Shown: positions 12,748-35,658 of the stretch, one piece after another | How positions within the stretch are numbered: position 1 is the stretch's first letter | Layout: every line of letters starts with the position of its first letter | Source: Hemibagrus wyckioides | Lineage: Eukaryota > Chordata > Actinopteri > Siluriformes > Bagridae | Reading direction: 5' to 3' | Assembly (NCBI RefSeq): GCF_019097595.1 | Contig: NC_080718.1 | Location: forward strand, 17,064,657-17,128,656 | Length of the DNA stretch: 64,000 nt | Made by a program: the position numbers and the translations under genes | Notes under the pieces: model-generated | What the model was told of the DNA's origin: nothing | The model's input: the letters and a program-made list of their open reading frames with translations, nothing else | Database searches by the model: none

Positions 12748-14420
12748 CAGTATTTCAGGACAATAAACAATTTTAAGGATTTCTAATGAGAAAAGAAAAA
12801 AAATCACACTATAAAATCTATTTTTATAGGTGTTTTGAAAATGCATGTTTACCAAGTTGATTGTTTGGTTTACCTGATTTCGTTCGGTCCAGCAGCTTTG
12901 CCAGCGTTTAGTGTTTTTTAGTCTGTCCAACAAGGCAAAGGGGGAGCCTTTTTGTCTTTTTACTGAATCAGGCTACTCCCCTACATCAGGAAACTCGTCT
13001 CTGTGGTTTCTGTGAAAATGTGTTGTTACTCAAACCCAGGTCATGATATTAATGTTTTTAAAACCGATAGCTGCTGTCGGGGCAGTTGCAGGAGAACTTG
13101 GCGTCACCACTGGAGCTTAGCTTCTTAGATCCTAGAGTCTTAGCTTTTTTTACATTACGAAAAAGTTGTGCTGTACAGGGGGGTGGTTCAAAAAAAATAA
13201 AATAAAACACTGTGGACCAGGAAATACACCCATATGTTACAAACAGAACAGCCGGCTGAGCTGTCTCAGTGTTTCTGTGTTGTGTCAAAATGATTGCTGG
13301 TGATTTAATCTTAAACTAATCTCAGCTGCTGTCAGATAAATAGTGTTTAAAAATTACAATATGATAAATCACTTCATTACCTGTGAAAACTGTGTCTGTG
13401 TTTTTAACTATTTCTTGTACAATTATACAGATTCTTTTATGAGGAACTTGGTGCCAAGTAGATGAATACGGGAGAAAGGGATTCTCTTAGTATCAATGTT
13501 AACAGTGTTATAAATTCTAAATACAAACAAATTAAAATATTAAAAAGAGAAAACTATGGTACATTTTTTTATTTTATTTTTGTTTGTTGTTTTTTTTATT
13601 GTTTTTTTTTGTTTTCAAAAAAAGAAACAACTAACTAAAGCTAACTGAGTGCCTGGCTTGTTTTGTTTTGTTTTGTTGTTTTTTCTATGGAAAAACATCT
13701 CTTTTTCATTTACCATAAATAATGCTGCAATTCAGAAATGTACATACTTCATTTTACAACAGGGTTCTTTTATACTTTTGTAGGTTCTCATCAGTTTAAG
13801 CAAACATGTCATACATGGTTGTCTTTCTGTAATGGCTTTTTTTTTTTACCATCTTACAGGTGCCATATTCATAATAAACTTCTCTCAGATTTGTTACTAT
13901 CTGGCATCATTTCTTTCCCATTCAGTTCATCCTAAGTGAATATCACACATCACTGACTTCTTTGTTTATTTCTCCTATGTTTTATTTTTTTTATTTATTT
14001 ATTTTTTTTTTAACTTTTCCAGATATATGGCCGATACTCCATTCGTTCATGTCATACTTGGATTCACAACTCACAGGGGACGTGATGAGGCCGCAGCTCT
14101 GGTTCTCATCCTGACATGTCCATAATCCGCACCGAAGTGTGTTTCTGCAGCTCACTGCTCATTTTTACTCTCCAGGGCTGTGGCAATGCAGTGCACTCAA
14201 ATACCTAGTTAAATAAGCGCTCATGGGTCTATGTGATGCATTATGATATCTCACAATATCATTCAGTTTGGGTTTTTAATTAGCAGGTTTTAATCTAGAC
14301 TGCACCGTCCGTTCTGCCATACTGATCTCACTGTAACTCCAACAGCAAAAAGCTGAATAAATGGGGGAAACATTCATTTTAATAGTGTTTTATTTTAGAA
14401 TTTATTTAGAACTTTTTTAT
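10775..14420 (+). other. NPAS3: Probable NPAS3 3' UTR and downstream flank
   Basis: 3.6 kb of non-coding sequence after the NPAS3 stop, rich in T/A homopolymers (A31 at 12715-12745) and free of transposons. Candidate AATAAA signals are at 11096-11101, 13873-13878 and 14356-14361. The distal ones would give a 3' UTR of about 3-3.6 kb, reasonable for this gene. Which site is used cannot be told from sequence. Open frames here (e.g. 12144-12476) are unrelated to known proteins and are read as chance. Confidence 0.5.
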
Positions 14421-15964
14421 TCGAAACAATAACTGTTGTTATTAATAACTGGAACAGGTCAACACAACTCTCGAAGCTACAAACCTCAGTCACTTTCTCT
14501 CAGTTTCTCTTTTTCTGACTCTGACTCGGACTCTCCATCATCACTTCCCACCTCCTTTCCTGTTTCCCTGAACTCCATCCCCCCTCTGCCGCCTGACTCC
14601 AGGCTCTGAGGGGAGGTCACAGGCAAAGCCCAGCGAAAAACTCCAGCCAACTTTAAATATTTCACGCAATTTTAAATGAAGGCCATGAATGATAGATCAC
14701 AGGAGAGAGAGAGGCAGGGAAAAAATAAGCTTAGACCTGAAACCTCTCTAATGACCACAAGCTGTCCATCTCCCCAGTCTGTCCTTATTGGGAATCAGAT
14801 TGTTGGATCTGTGCTCATATACCTGTAACCTGAACAATATCTAGAGAGCTCTTACACAGAAATGACCACACCTTTACACATTCTTATGCACATGCAATGA
14901 TGTCATCTAAAGCAACAATACACTGTACAGAGCAGTTAACATTAATGCATTGCAACAAAACATTTACCATGAGCACCTTTTACCTTTAAATCATAATCAG
15001 TTCTCTAAGGTTCACTGTTGTATAGTTATAGAAGGAAATCAGCTGGTACATTGTTTTAAGTATCTTTAATAATCCACCACAGCACACCCTCTCTCTCTCT
15101 CCCCCCCCCCCCCCCCCCCATGTCTCTGCAGCATCTAGACATCCTCAGTCAAATTCCGTAATCTGAAAAGTGGCCTTATTTTTTTAGCAATATGTAACTT
15201 TCTTTAATGATACACACACATTCCTCTCCAATACATACTTCTTTGTAGAATCTCTGTAAAGCTCATATCTGCTGTTTTCACTAAAACATTTTAACTAGTG
15301 AATCCTAGTTTATGAAAATAAGGCAATTTTATAAGCCGATAATCACAGACAGCTGTTGCAGTTGTATCCCATTGCTATGTTCAATATATTTCAGAATAAA
15401 TCAGGAAATTGGGTTTGACACACAGTACCGAATTCTAAATCGTATCATAATAAATGAATTATTTGTCTGTCTATCATGAGATAAAAAGCTACATTTGTAT
15501 GACATTACACACATTACCAGCTAACCGTATGCTGCTTTAGAATATATTTTGCATTTTATCTATGATTTATTGATAGGAGGAGTTAAAAATATATATATTC
15601 CTTCTTGTTATGTCATAGTATTTTACTACTGTCCTATCCATTCACATTAAACGGTAAATCATGTGAGGGCTGTGATTACAACAAACAGCACTATGCACAT
15701 AAGGGCTCCTAAACTTTCTACAATTTGAATTCATCTAATTTTAGGTTTATTGAAAAGAGGACATAATCACTGACACAAATGTATTTATTAAATCAATAAC
15801 AGATAATGATTCTTAGGGTTACAATGGCTAGACCTTATAAATCATGATGGAATACAAGACTTTTGGCTAAGGAGCAAATTTACTGTGTGGCAAGAGTGAC
15901 ATCTAGTGCGCAGGTCAGGATTGTTCAGGCAGAAGTGGTCTACTTGCAAACTTCTACAAACATT
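14421..15964. other. Intergenic, NPAS3-EGLN3 interval, no gene
   Basis: No ORF or repeat family recognised apart from a (CT)n-C19 tract at 15088-15119. The stretch 14480-14790 is less AT-rich than its surroundings and could be conserved non-coding DNA. Confidence 0.6.
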
Positions 15965-16922
15965 TACTCACCTAACACATTATTAGGATGAACTGTACCT
16001 GCCATTCATGCAATTATCTAATCAGCCAATCATGTGACAGCAGTGCAATGTATAAACTCATGAAGATACACACTTGAAGGTTCATGGAATGTACACATCA
16101 GCCATGTGTACATTGTAGAAAAATGAGATCTCAGTGACTTTTACTGTGGCATACGGTCTCTATGGTCTCTCAGAATGTGCAGTAAAGAAAAACATCCAGT
16201 GAGCAGCAGTTCTGCAGATGAAACACCTTGTTGATGAGAGAGCTGAAACTGACAGAAAGGCTACAGTAACTCAGATAATCACTCTATACAGTTGTGGTGA
16301 GGAGAAAAGCATCTCAGCAGGCATAACATGTAAACCTTGAGGCAGATGGGCTACAACAGCAGAAGACCATGTCAGAACAGAAATGAACAGAAAGCTGAAG
16401 TTGCAGTGTAGGCTGGTGTGATGATGATTCTGGATTTCTGCTGAGACGGTCATAATTTGATGGCAACAGCATGAATTCATGAACCCAACCTGCCTTAACT
16501 AATACCAATCAATCATCACCTGAATACCGCAGGCTTTCTGATTATTGTCGCTGGTCATGTGCGTCCTTTCACAGCCACAATTTACCATCTACTAATGGCT
16601 ACTTCTAGCATGATAATGCACCATGTCACAAAGCATAAGTCATTTTAAACTGGTTTCCTGAACATAACGATGTTCTTCCAATTTAACGGATCTGAACCCA
16701 GTAGAACACCTCCGGGATGTGATCGAACGGCAGATTTGAGCCATGAAAGTGTGCCTTAAAAATTCTGCAGGGATAGTGTGATGCAATCATGTCAACATAG
16801 CCCAGAATCTCAACTGAATATTTCCAACATCTTGCTGAATGCTTGTCACGAAACACTGAGAGCAAAGCCAGGTCTTACACAGCATTAGTACAGTGTTCCT
16901 AATAAAGTGCCCAGTGAGTGTA
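15965..16922 (+). mobile_element. Decayed Tc1-like transposon
   Basis: About 0.96 kb. The right end reads as an imperfect inverse of the left end (GTGTTCCTAATAAAGTGCCC at right; ACACATTATTAGGATGAAC at left), the Tc1-type 'actgggcactttattagg' terminus. Near 16690 a broken plus-strand frame encodes LNPVEHLRDV, the end of a DDE transposase with the catalytic Glu context. Many stops and indels; inactive. Confidence 0.8.
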
Positions 16923-17880
16923 TATGACCACAGCTATCCACAGTACGGTGGACACCCTACATTTAAAATACAGATTTCATCTTAGATGCTTTTTATGAAA
17001 TATTCCTTAGTGTCTAATGCATTGTTGTGCATAAATGTTGCAAGAACATCAGTGCAAAAAAAAAAAAATTACATAAAGAACCACTTTCCAGGTTAAAAAC
17101 CTCATCAATGCTGCCTGGACACTGCAGAAACATGTAAGAGCCAAAGTGTGCTGAAGAAGTGTGGCAGATTCTTTTTACAAGAGTTCAGAACAAAGCCCTA
17201 GCTGATTTTCTTATTAAACTGTATAACAGTGTAATAAATATAACTAAGGCAGAGGGTGATCATGCTAGATATTGCTTTGGGTTAGTTAGTTAAAGGATTA
17301 GGGTTATGAATAAAGCCCTCTTTATTGATGCTATCAAACCTGGATACTCCTGCAGAAAAAAATGTTATATATGAACGCAACTGCAGGATTAGATGACTGA
17401 ACAAATGATAGAATGGTTAAGATGAATGCATACTTTCATAAATCTATTTTAATTATGAGTAATTAACAATGCAAACAAACATCCAGGCCATTACTGTTTC
17501 TAACATACTATACTCAACATTTCTCCCTCACCAACTTAAGAGCCATTCTAATATTTTTTTTTTTTATTTCAAATACAGTTTGGTAACTAAGCTCATTTTG
17601 ACATCATTTTCTTTTCATAATTGCTTTATAGATAGTTGCAAATGTAACACAATATGTATTTTTTGAATACATAACATTTATGCTACATTCAATTTACCTA
17701 AATAGTTGAAAAATATGGTGTATGCTTGATATTTCGTTTTAGTTTTGGGTAAAAAAAATGAGGAAAAAAAATGTAGTGGTGTCAGGCATGCTTCTAGTCT
17801 TCTCTCTGTCACTTTGCAGAGCCGGCAGTAGAGCCGAAACAAAGCTGGATTCCAGTAGGAGGATTCCAGCACTCTTTGGT

Positions 17881-17919
<39 letters not shown>

Positions 17920-19321
17920 TAGCTGATTTGCTGGCTTTGGATTTAGATGCTGACATGCACTTTATGTTGGCCATAAAAAGTTAAAACTCAGAAATCATCA
18001 GTGCAATTTTATGTTTCTTAATAACCACTTTACTCTCAGTATATAAAATTTCAAGCTGCTAGAGATTTCAAAAGGAGCTTTGTGAATTGTAATCATATAA
18101 ATCCAAAGCACAGAGCTATTGGGGGTTAATGACAACATTAGGTTGTGATTTATAATTTATGATTACAGTTAAAAAGACTCTATAGGTTCTATAAATGAAT
18201 AATATTATTAAACCTAATCTTGTTTTGTTATTCTGTTTTGTTTCACCCCAGATGTGCTACATTTAATACACTGTAATTAAACCTACGTACATTTAAAGAA
18301 ATGTAGTTATATTTTGTTTACATTTTTTTTCTGAATGCTTCCACTATTCCTTATTCACTACTGCCATCTAGTGCCTGTATTTGTAACTACAAGCTAGGAC
18401 TTGGCTATCCAAATTTACATTACTTAGGGTTTGCTTTCTTTTTTCTCTTTTCTTTTTTAACATTTTTTTTTACTATTTTTAAAATAAATATGAATAAAGG
18501 CAATTATACAGGTATACAGTTACAATTATACAGACCAAGCTTTAGCAGCATCCACAGATCCAGTGAGCTGAAATACCCTCAGCATTGCAGAGTAGATGTC
18601 TCTGTATGAAGTACAAAAATAGCTCGCCTGTCATGTCATTTTAGATATGACAACATTTCAGATTTTAATTTAGACTGTCAGTCATGAAGAAAGCACAGAT
18701 AATGTACAATCAATCAATCAATCAATGAATCAATCAATCAATCAATTAATAACATGGCAACTAGCAACTTCACCCTTCTGCTGATTGATTACAGGCCTTC
18801 ACATTAAAAAATGCCAAAAAAGGGCACTATGGCCTCCAAGGGGGAATATGACATGTACCCGTCTTCACATTCATATTTCACTGCCCCAGTGCAGCTTAGC
18901 CTCTTATAATGCAACCTGCATCAGACACCTATGTCTTCCGTGTGCAGGCTGGATGATGGTGTTAGCATTTTAGCCTGACCTGTGGGTTTACCCAATAGAC
19001 CATCCAGCTGCTTGATAGCCAAATTATAATGCGAAACATAAAAATCAACTCATGCAATTTTTGCTGTTATAGTAAAGTTATAATGAGTTTGCATGAGATT
19101 TTCTACATTAAAGTTAGCAAGCATAAAATACATTTCAGTGATTGTGATTCTTCAGACATCTTGTTAAGAGCACTAAACATTAAAATAAAGGGTGGGATAA
19201 AATCTTGGTTTTTCTGTATTGAAACAGAAAATATATATAGAAACTATTCATATTGTACAGAAATAATTTAGAAAACGATATTAAGATATACTGGTTTTTG
19301 TTCATAGAAATAGCAGTCAGC
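16923..19321. other. Intergenic with simple repeats
   Basis: AT-rich, no gene recognised. It holds an (ATG)13 trinucleotide run at 17881-17919, which produces a poly-Ser frame on the minus strand (a shadow, not a gene), and an interrupted (CAAT)n run at about 18707-18747. Confidence 0.65.
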
Positions 19322-19323
19322 TA

Positions 19324-19786
19324 CACTATATTGCCAAAAGTTTTGGGACATCAGCCTTTACATGCACATGAATGTTATGTAACAGCTTCAATTCTTCTGG
19401 GAAGGCTTTCCGCAAGGTTTAGGAGTGTGTTTATGGGAATTTTTTACCACTCCTCCAGAAGCGCATTTGTGAGGCCAAACACTGATGTTGGCTTGCAGTC
19501 TCCAATATAATTCATCCCAAAGGTGTTCTATCAGGCTGAGTTCAGGACAGTCAAGTCACACATCCATGCCTTTATGGACCTTGCTTTGTGCACTGGTGTG
19601 CAGTCATGTTGAAACAGGAAGGGGTCATCCCCAAACTGTTCCTACAAAGTTGGGAGCATGAAATTTTCCAAAATGTCTTGTTATGCTGAAGCATCAAGCG
19701 TTTTTTCCACTGTAACTAACTTCTGAAAAACAACACCTGAATTCAATGATTTAGAAGGGTGTCCCAAAACTTTTGCCAATATAGTG
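19324..19786. mobile_element. Internally deleted Tc1 element (463 bp)
   Basis: Bounded by TA dinucleotides (19322-19323 and 19787-19788) with inverted termini starting CACTATATTGCCAAAAGTTT. The interior matches the 5' portion of the intact element at 45851-47044 closely (GGTTTAGGAGTGTGTTTATG is common to both). The middle of the transposase is deleted. It is a non-autonomous relative of that family, with a slightly different terminus (TTTTGGGACA instead of TATTCGCTCA). Confidence 0.88.
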
Positions 19787-19904
19787 TATATCCTAATATA
19801 TGATTTGAAAGGATAACTAATGCTTGCTAGCTAAAATTAAGTAACTACAGAGTTGTGTCCTAATATGTCTGTTGTCAAAAATATATATTATTTCAAATTA
19901 AAAT

Positions 19905-19951
<47 letters not shown>
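19905..19951. repeat. (CA)n microsatellite
   Basis: Dinucleotide run interrupted by one AAAC unit. Intergenic. Confidence 0.95.
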
Positions 19952-22737
19952 AAATAGCATGCACACTAAGTAACATACACCATATATTCGGCCATTGATA
20001 AAGTTTAATGCTTTATACAGATTGCATTTCATACATGTCCAGAAGCAGTGTTCCTAATTCTGTGTCTGACTATCCTCTTCGCCAGTAATACATGTTTCCC
20101 CCTTGTTTATATTCTCATTAGTTTCTTGGCATGGCACTGTAAAAGTAACTGCTCTAGGTTTTTAACAGTTTCCAACATGTTTTTCTTTCTGAATAGACTG
20201 AGATGGGGCTGAGTGAAGAGGCATTAGGGAGTGTCTATAAAATCCAGCAGGAGGCTCATGTAAATATGATAAGCAATACAGTCTGGACCACATTTTCCAA
20301 AGGATTCTCTCAACTTCATAATTCACAACCTTGCCAGTGCCACTGCATACACAAGTGTTTAACAGTTACAGTCCACTAATTTCAATGAATCAGTGGACTT
20401 CCGAGAGTGCTGCTATTTAGTGTAACAGCACTGGGACATTTCACTGTTCATATCCCTCGGCTTGTTCGTGTTTTTTTGTTTTTGTTTTTTTTTTTTACAT
20501 AAAATCCCACTTCTAGCCAGAGCACTGTTACAATAAAGCCTACACTCACTACAAGCTGTCAGTCAGTCTGTCTGTTGGCATGGCAACACACAATGCTCCA
20601 TCTAGCTGTCTCTTCTTGTGAACTATTTCTATTGATGGTGCAAAAACATTTTTGTTTGTTCCTGAAATGTCAGTTACTTGATTTTAATTTCTTATTAATT
20701 GACCTGTTGTATAAAAGCAATATAAAAAAAACAACAACAACAAGAGCGCACTGTTGTGATTGGCTGTAGGCATATCTTAATTGTAACTAACATCTTAATT
20801 GTAAATAACTAGGAAGAAATAAACTATTAAAAATTAAGTAACTGACTATGGCACTTTTTAAGAAGAACCAATAAGGTGACCTACAAATTCAAAATATCGG
20901 GTTTTATTAAAATTTAAGACGAACAAGTCTCAGCCACTAGAGGGCGGTAAATGTTAATGTTAAACACACTCTGGTGAATACACATGCGAAAGTAGTTGTG
21001 CAATAAATCCCAGAGAGTTCCAAGTGTGGGTTGGGGATTAACCAGTGATTCACTTCCATGACGTCTTGTGCTTGAGTTCTGGGGAAGAAGGAAAGATTAA
21101 ACACATATTGATCAAATATCCAGGTTGTGCCAGGTTGACTGCACTAAAATATTACAATGCTGATCCAATACAAGGAGCAAATATACACAATGATGTCAGT
21201 GTGACTGCTTCACAATGAGCAAAATTCTCAGGTACTGCTCCAGGAAGAAATGGATATCCTATTCATTACATCTGGTGAAACACTGTTTACAGACTTCAAC
21301 ACTTTGCCACAATGTTTTGAGAACAAGCAGGGGTTCGACATAAAGAGCACTTTTTCAGAGTAGGATGAGAGTATTATGTGAATCCTGCAGGTCCTTCTAT
21401 GATTATACATACATTTTGGCATAAAGAAAAAATTATTTTCAAACATATGCTACTTTTTTACAAAGCCAGTGCATAACAAATATCCAGCATTTTCCTTCAT
21501 TTTCCTATTAAAAAAAGAAAAAAAAACTGAATTAGGATAACTAACAATACTGCTGTTACCAATTAGAAAATACACATGCTTATCAGGCCAAAAGAGACCT
21601 TTCTGACTGGAAAAAAAAAAAAAAAAAAGAATTTCCATACATTCATTCACATAAAAATATTTCTCAAATGTTCAAATATGATTCTATTTAGATTTTGCAA
21701 ATGCATATATTTTTATGGATTTTTTTTTTAAAATAAAATGATTAAATAAAATATTATTTAAAATGAAAAATATTTATTTTCATTATTATTTAATAAAAGA
21801 AGTAGCAGATCTATCATGACAATCATTTTTAGCAATTTAAAAATAACAATTTAATTCTGGATTTCTGAATTTTGGACAGCGAAACGTCATAAATTTGCTT
21901 ACAGTACAAGCCGTAAAAGTCCCTGCAGACTTGGAGCACTATATTAGAACATTTAAACAAAGCTATAATGAGGAAAAATGAATGACTTTGGACATCAAGT
22001 TTATCTGCAATTACAGAATGACTCATGCAAATATCACTGTGCCCTTTGGATGTGTTGTAACTCAACCCGAATGAATAAGGCATGTTGTGACAGCAGCAAT
22101 GCACCATGGGATAATGTATTTCTCAATAATGCTCAGTGCATGCATGGAACAGTGGACGTGAGCAAAGTGGAAGAACAAAGTTTTATCATCACACTGTATA
22201 TGAACTCATCACATTACTGTTTTTAACATGACCTCGTTGACTCAAACTCACCATTGTCCCCTGAAAGAAACTTGGTCATATTAAACTCTGTTCCATTCAG
22301 TTGGAGTTTGTTATCTGATTGACAAAGTCAATATAACTATAGATTTAAGCAGGGCAAAAGTTCACCACAACTTAAGTTGAATCTCTGAAATATTCAAATA
22401 TGTTACATTGTTGATGTAACTCCCTTTCTTTACACTTAATGTTCATTTTTAATATTCAAGTTAATTTACCATGTCACTGAACTGCTGGCTCTGTCTAGCA
22501 TACATGTTTACTATACAGTATAACAAAATTTGCTGGTCACTGTTTAAATTTAAGCAAATGTATGACAAATTGTAACGTCTTTGTACAAAAGTTCAGATCC
22601 TTGTATCCTTTCCTCTGAAGAACCAGTTCAGACAAAACTCCCATGGTTGTGATCCAAGACGAACAGGTTTTATACACATTGCATGAACAGTATGAATAAA
22701 TGGATGGGTGGATGAAAAATTGGATGAATAGTATGGA
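19952..22737. other. Intergenic, no gene seen
   Basis: AT-rich DNA downstream of both convergent genes. The open frames of 60-90 codons in this stretch have no recognisable protein features and often contain homopolymer-derived residues. An A19-type run is at 21610-21628. No repeat family recognised with certainty. Confidence 0.55.
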
Positions 22738-24065
22738 TTTAAAAGGTCTACACACTCCTGTTAAAATGGCAGGTTTTGGAAAGAAAGAAAATGAAATCAA
22801 GATAAATCATGTTAGAAAACCCTCAATGTGAAATAACAGATTATACAACTGAAGTGAAAAACAATCAAACATTTTAGAGAAAAGAGGGAGTGGATGTTAC
22901 AGTAACATTGCTGTGTAAATGTTCACCCCCTTTTATAATTGGTAATATGGCTGTGTGCAGAATGAACCAACCACATTCTCATTCATAACCAATCTAATTC
23001 TCAAAAGTAATTATCACAGCTGTCAAAAATGAAATTATTCTAAGTAACCTGCAAAGTGCTTCCAAAGCATGCATGGTATCTCACTTGTTGAAAGGTACTG
23101 ATCAGTTTAGGGCTATTATAAAGAATTTGTAACTTGATATACCATAGAACATCATAAAGGGCATCTTCAACAAATAGATCAAATGGAGCAACACAGTGAA
23201 TTCACCAAGAACAGGATGCCCCTCCAAAATGTATAAAAGAACAAGACAACAGCTTTCCAGGGAGGCTGATATTAGACCTACGGCAATATTATCAGAGCTG
23301 CAAGAATATCTGCCAAGAACTGATTATTCTCTGACAACAATCTCACATTTTCACAAAAAATACCATGTATGCTCAACAAAATCATGTAGTTTAATGTATT
23401 ATGGTATGATAAGACTAATTCCAAAAGGAATAATAAGTCCATCATTCCAATATGGTTGGTTTTAAAAAAAAAACAAAAAGCAAATCACCAAATCACCAAA
23501 ACAGCTTTTCGTCAGTCAGAACTGGAATTTTTGGAGTCTTTATCAAGGAGAGGATCATAAATAGCTGCAAATACCAACGAGCGTAGTTCAAAACCTTCAG
23601 ATATCTGCTAGTAAGCTGAAGGCATTTCATCTTTCATTTTAATACAATGACCCAAGACATCCATCCAAGACAACAAAGCAATGCCTTAACCAATAGTAGG
23701 TCAGTGTTTTTGAATGACTAGACCTAGAGTCTAGACCTAAATCCAGCTAAAAATATGTGGGGTGTCCTGAAGCACATCAGAATGTAGAATTTATTTGCCA
23801 GAAAGAGTTGGAAAATATGTTCAAGTCAAGATGTGCCACACTGATCAGCCCTTAACCCAAAAAAACTGAGTGGTGTAATAAAACCAAGTATTACTAAACT
23901 AAACCAGAGTATTAATTTAGGGGTGTGATTACGCAAACTTTGCAAACTTATGCATGCAAATGTAAATTTCTTTCACATCGAGAGTGGAAAATGATTTATC
24001 AAAATTTCACAAAAATCACAAACATCTGCAATTTTAGCAGAGGTGTGTAGATTTTTTTTTAAATA
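22738..24065 (+). mobile_element. Decayed Tc1-like transposon (~1.33 kb)
   Basis: Imperfect terminal inverted repeats: GTCTACACACTCCTGTTAAA at left and, inverted, ATCTACACACCTCTGCTAAA at right. Between them lie degenerate transposase remnants, for example LDLNPAKNMWGVLKH encoded near 23730-23775 on the plus strand. Near full length but broken by stops and frameshifts. Confidence 0.8.
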
Positions 24066-24284
24066 TCCATTATGTATGTTTTATGAAAAGTTTTAAGCTT
24101 CAGATTTTTTTTTTTAGATGTCCTAAAAAGTTTTTTTTGCATGATAGTGACAAAAACAAATGTGTTTCAGTTTCAAAACAACAAATAAAGGTGGTTTTTT
24201 TTACAAGCACTCCAGTCACTTAAACAACATTAACATTTCAGAAAGCAATGCATAAAACATGAACACAAATAATTGATTGACTTG

Positions 24285-25447
24285 TTTATTTACAGATGAG
24301 CCACAGAGAGAGAAAATCTACATGTAGCCAGCCTTAGAAGTGTTAAAGCCAAATTATAATTTTCATTCCATTTTACAAGCATTCACTCGAGACATTACAG
24401 TCAGACGCCCATGTAGTTGAACACAGCACAGCTGCTTCTAAACAATGACAGAGCTTTCAGAAAATTTCCAGTTGACAGTGAATACTAGTGCTGTCCTATA
24501 AACCACTGTGACTTGTTAGTATCATCAGGGACACCACTTAATTTTTTTAAAATGACATTTACCATTAGAATTAATATTTATAATATTCACTCTGTAAAAG
24601 TATAATAAATTTGAAAAATTATGGGATTCTCTGAAGTATTTACCTTCTGAATATTCAGGCAGTTTAATACATTTAAACTACCAGAAAAAAAAAATACTAT
24701 TCTTTTGCCTATACAGTGTTAAACTCTCATGTTATACTGTAATGTAACAAATCAATATAACACTTACATTCTGATAAGGAGAAAGCACACACATCTCACA
24801 CACACACACACACCACACATATCACATAATAAAGCTAGAGCACTTCAGAATGATATAGTATTAGAAACATTTCACTGGAAAACTAGTAGCATTTATTGTG
24901 AAAAATAATCAACTCTATGTAAGTGTTTAGGGCCACACAGGCCATGAAAATCATCTGGTGACAGTTCCACTATGGTTTTAACCATTTGCTTGAGGTCCAA
25001 ATTGTAAATGGAAACAGCTCCTCTCCTATAGGAAAACGGAAAAGCACTAGAAACTGGAAATATTTCAAATACAGACAAACATTTATCAAAAGAATAATGA
25101 AAATATGTTTCACTTCATCCATCATCCATACCCACTAGAAAGTATTGAATAGTCGTGTCATTCCTTTTACAATAACATAATAAGAATCGCTGCTGGTTAT
25201 GTTTTTTGTGTGAGTGTTTTTTTTTCTACAGAAGCATCATGTTACAGAATGCAGTTTTGCAAGACAGTTACATGGAGTCTGAGTTTCCAAAAAATTCCAA
25301 CGAAAAAGGCATGGTTGAGGAGGAAGCGCCGGTACCTTAAGTGCAAAAGGGCTAAAAACCACAAACACACGCGCACACACGCATGCACACACACACACAC
25401 AAACATAAATCTTCTCAGCAGAGAAAGTTTTGTCTCAAGCTCTTCTG
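24285..25447 (-). other. EGLN3: EGLN3 3' UTR region
   Basis: Downstream of the EGLN3 stop on the minus strand. Inverted AATAAA signals (TTTATT on plus) lie at 24892-24897 and 24285-24290, which would give 3' UTRs of about 0.57 and 1.16 kb. A short (CA)n run is at about 24794-24813 and another at 25366-25401. No further coding sequence is certain; an alternative terminal exon at 25268-25335 is discussed under findings. Confidence 0.5.
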
Positions 25448-34576
<9,129 letters not shown>

Positions 34577-34960
34577 TCTGACCAGAGCTTAAAGCTGCTG
34601 CGGCGAAACGTGAAGCCTCCTATTTCAGTCTGCGAGATTTTTAGCCATCTGATACAGAAAAAAACACTGGGACAGTCTCGTTTACAGCTTCAGTTTCCTC
34701 GCTGAACTTAAGTAACTTTCTCCCACACGCACGGACACGCACACACACACACGCGCGCGCACACACACACCCACACCTGCCTGGGAATGTGGAACGTGCG
34801 GATTGTGGAGTAGCTCTCAGGGGGCGGGGCCTAATCCATTCCGCCCATTCCGTTTGTTTGGCCTTTGTTTGGACCGCGGCCCGGCAGCACGTGTCCATCC
34901 TAAACTGATTACTTTATTATGCTTCCGGAACACGTGGCTGTATATTGATAAGTGACACGC
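34577..34960 (-). promoter_or_regulatory. EGLN3: EGLN3 promoter with ACGTG (HRE-type) cluster
   Basis: GC-rich region directly upstream of the EGLN3 start. ACGTG cores occur at 34608-34612, 34794-34798, 34889-34893 and 34932-34936; the last two are palindromic CACGTG hexamers 43 bp apart. RCGTG is the HIF binding core, and EGLN3 is an established HIF target in vertebrates, so negative feedback is plausible. An (AC)n/(CG)n run lies at 34741-34770. CACGTG could also bind USF/MYC-type factors. Confidence 0.55.
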
Positions 34961-35658
34961 AACTGCAACGTATAGTAGCCTGTACTGTCTATACTGTATC
35001 AACGAAAAAAAAGCACATGTGATCTTAATGTTATATTTTCATTGTTCTCATACACCAATGTTTTCGTTTACAAACAACAACTATGTCCTTAGAATTTTAT
35101 TTTATTTATTTTTTTTCAGATCAGGTATCTGGAATTCACAGTAGACGTATCGTTAGAAACAGCATTTGTTAATGCATGTTAAGCGCACGTAGCCGCCATT
35201 GAGGATTGTGGCGCGCGCATGTAGGCAGCATCGCTTCGCCTGTTGACGTGCAAACATCTCCACAAAGCCTTCAAGTGCGCATCTAGCAGAAACAGGAACA
35301 AATGTAACCACATCGTGTCACTAATAAACTTACGTGTCCCATATGTGAAATTATGTCCACAATGTAAGCTATATCATCCCGTTGTGTTGGATTCTTGTAG
35401 ATGCAATGCATTGTGTGTAGAAAAAAAAATGATGCGGCAGAAAGATACTCTAAAGTCTTGGAAATAAATACCATCCTGCATAATTCATGTGTCTTGAGTA
35501 TCATAGCTCTTAGATATTGTGTTGTGCTTTACATTTTCAGTTAGATGTTACATGGTTTGTTTGGGTTTTTTTTACATTACTTAAAGGAAAGCGCATAGAC
35601 AGTACATATACTATAGTCGTTATCAAAACTTATTTTTACCGCAGAAAACAGCACTCAC

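Noticed and set aside
17678..17974. Poly-Ser minus-strand frame
   Set aside because: Product of the (ATG)n trinucleotide run; no other coding signal.
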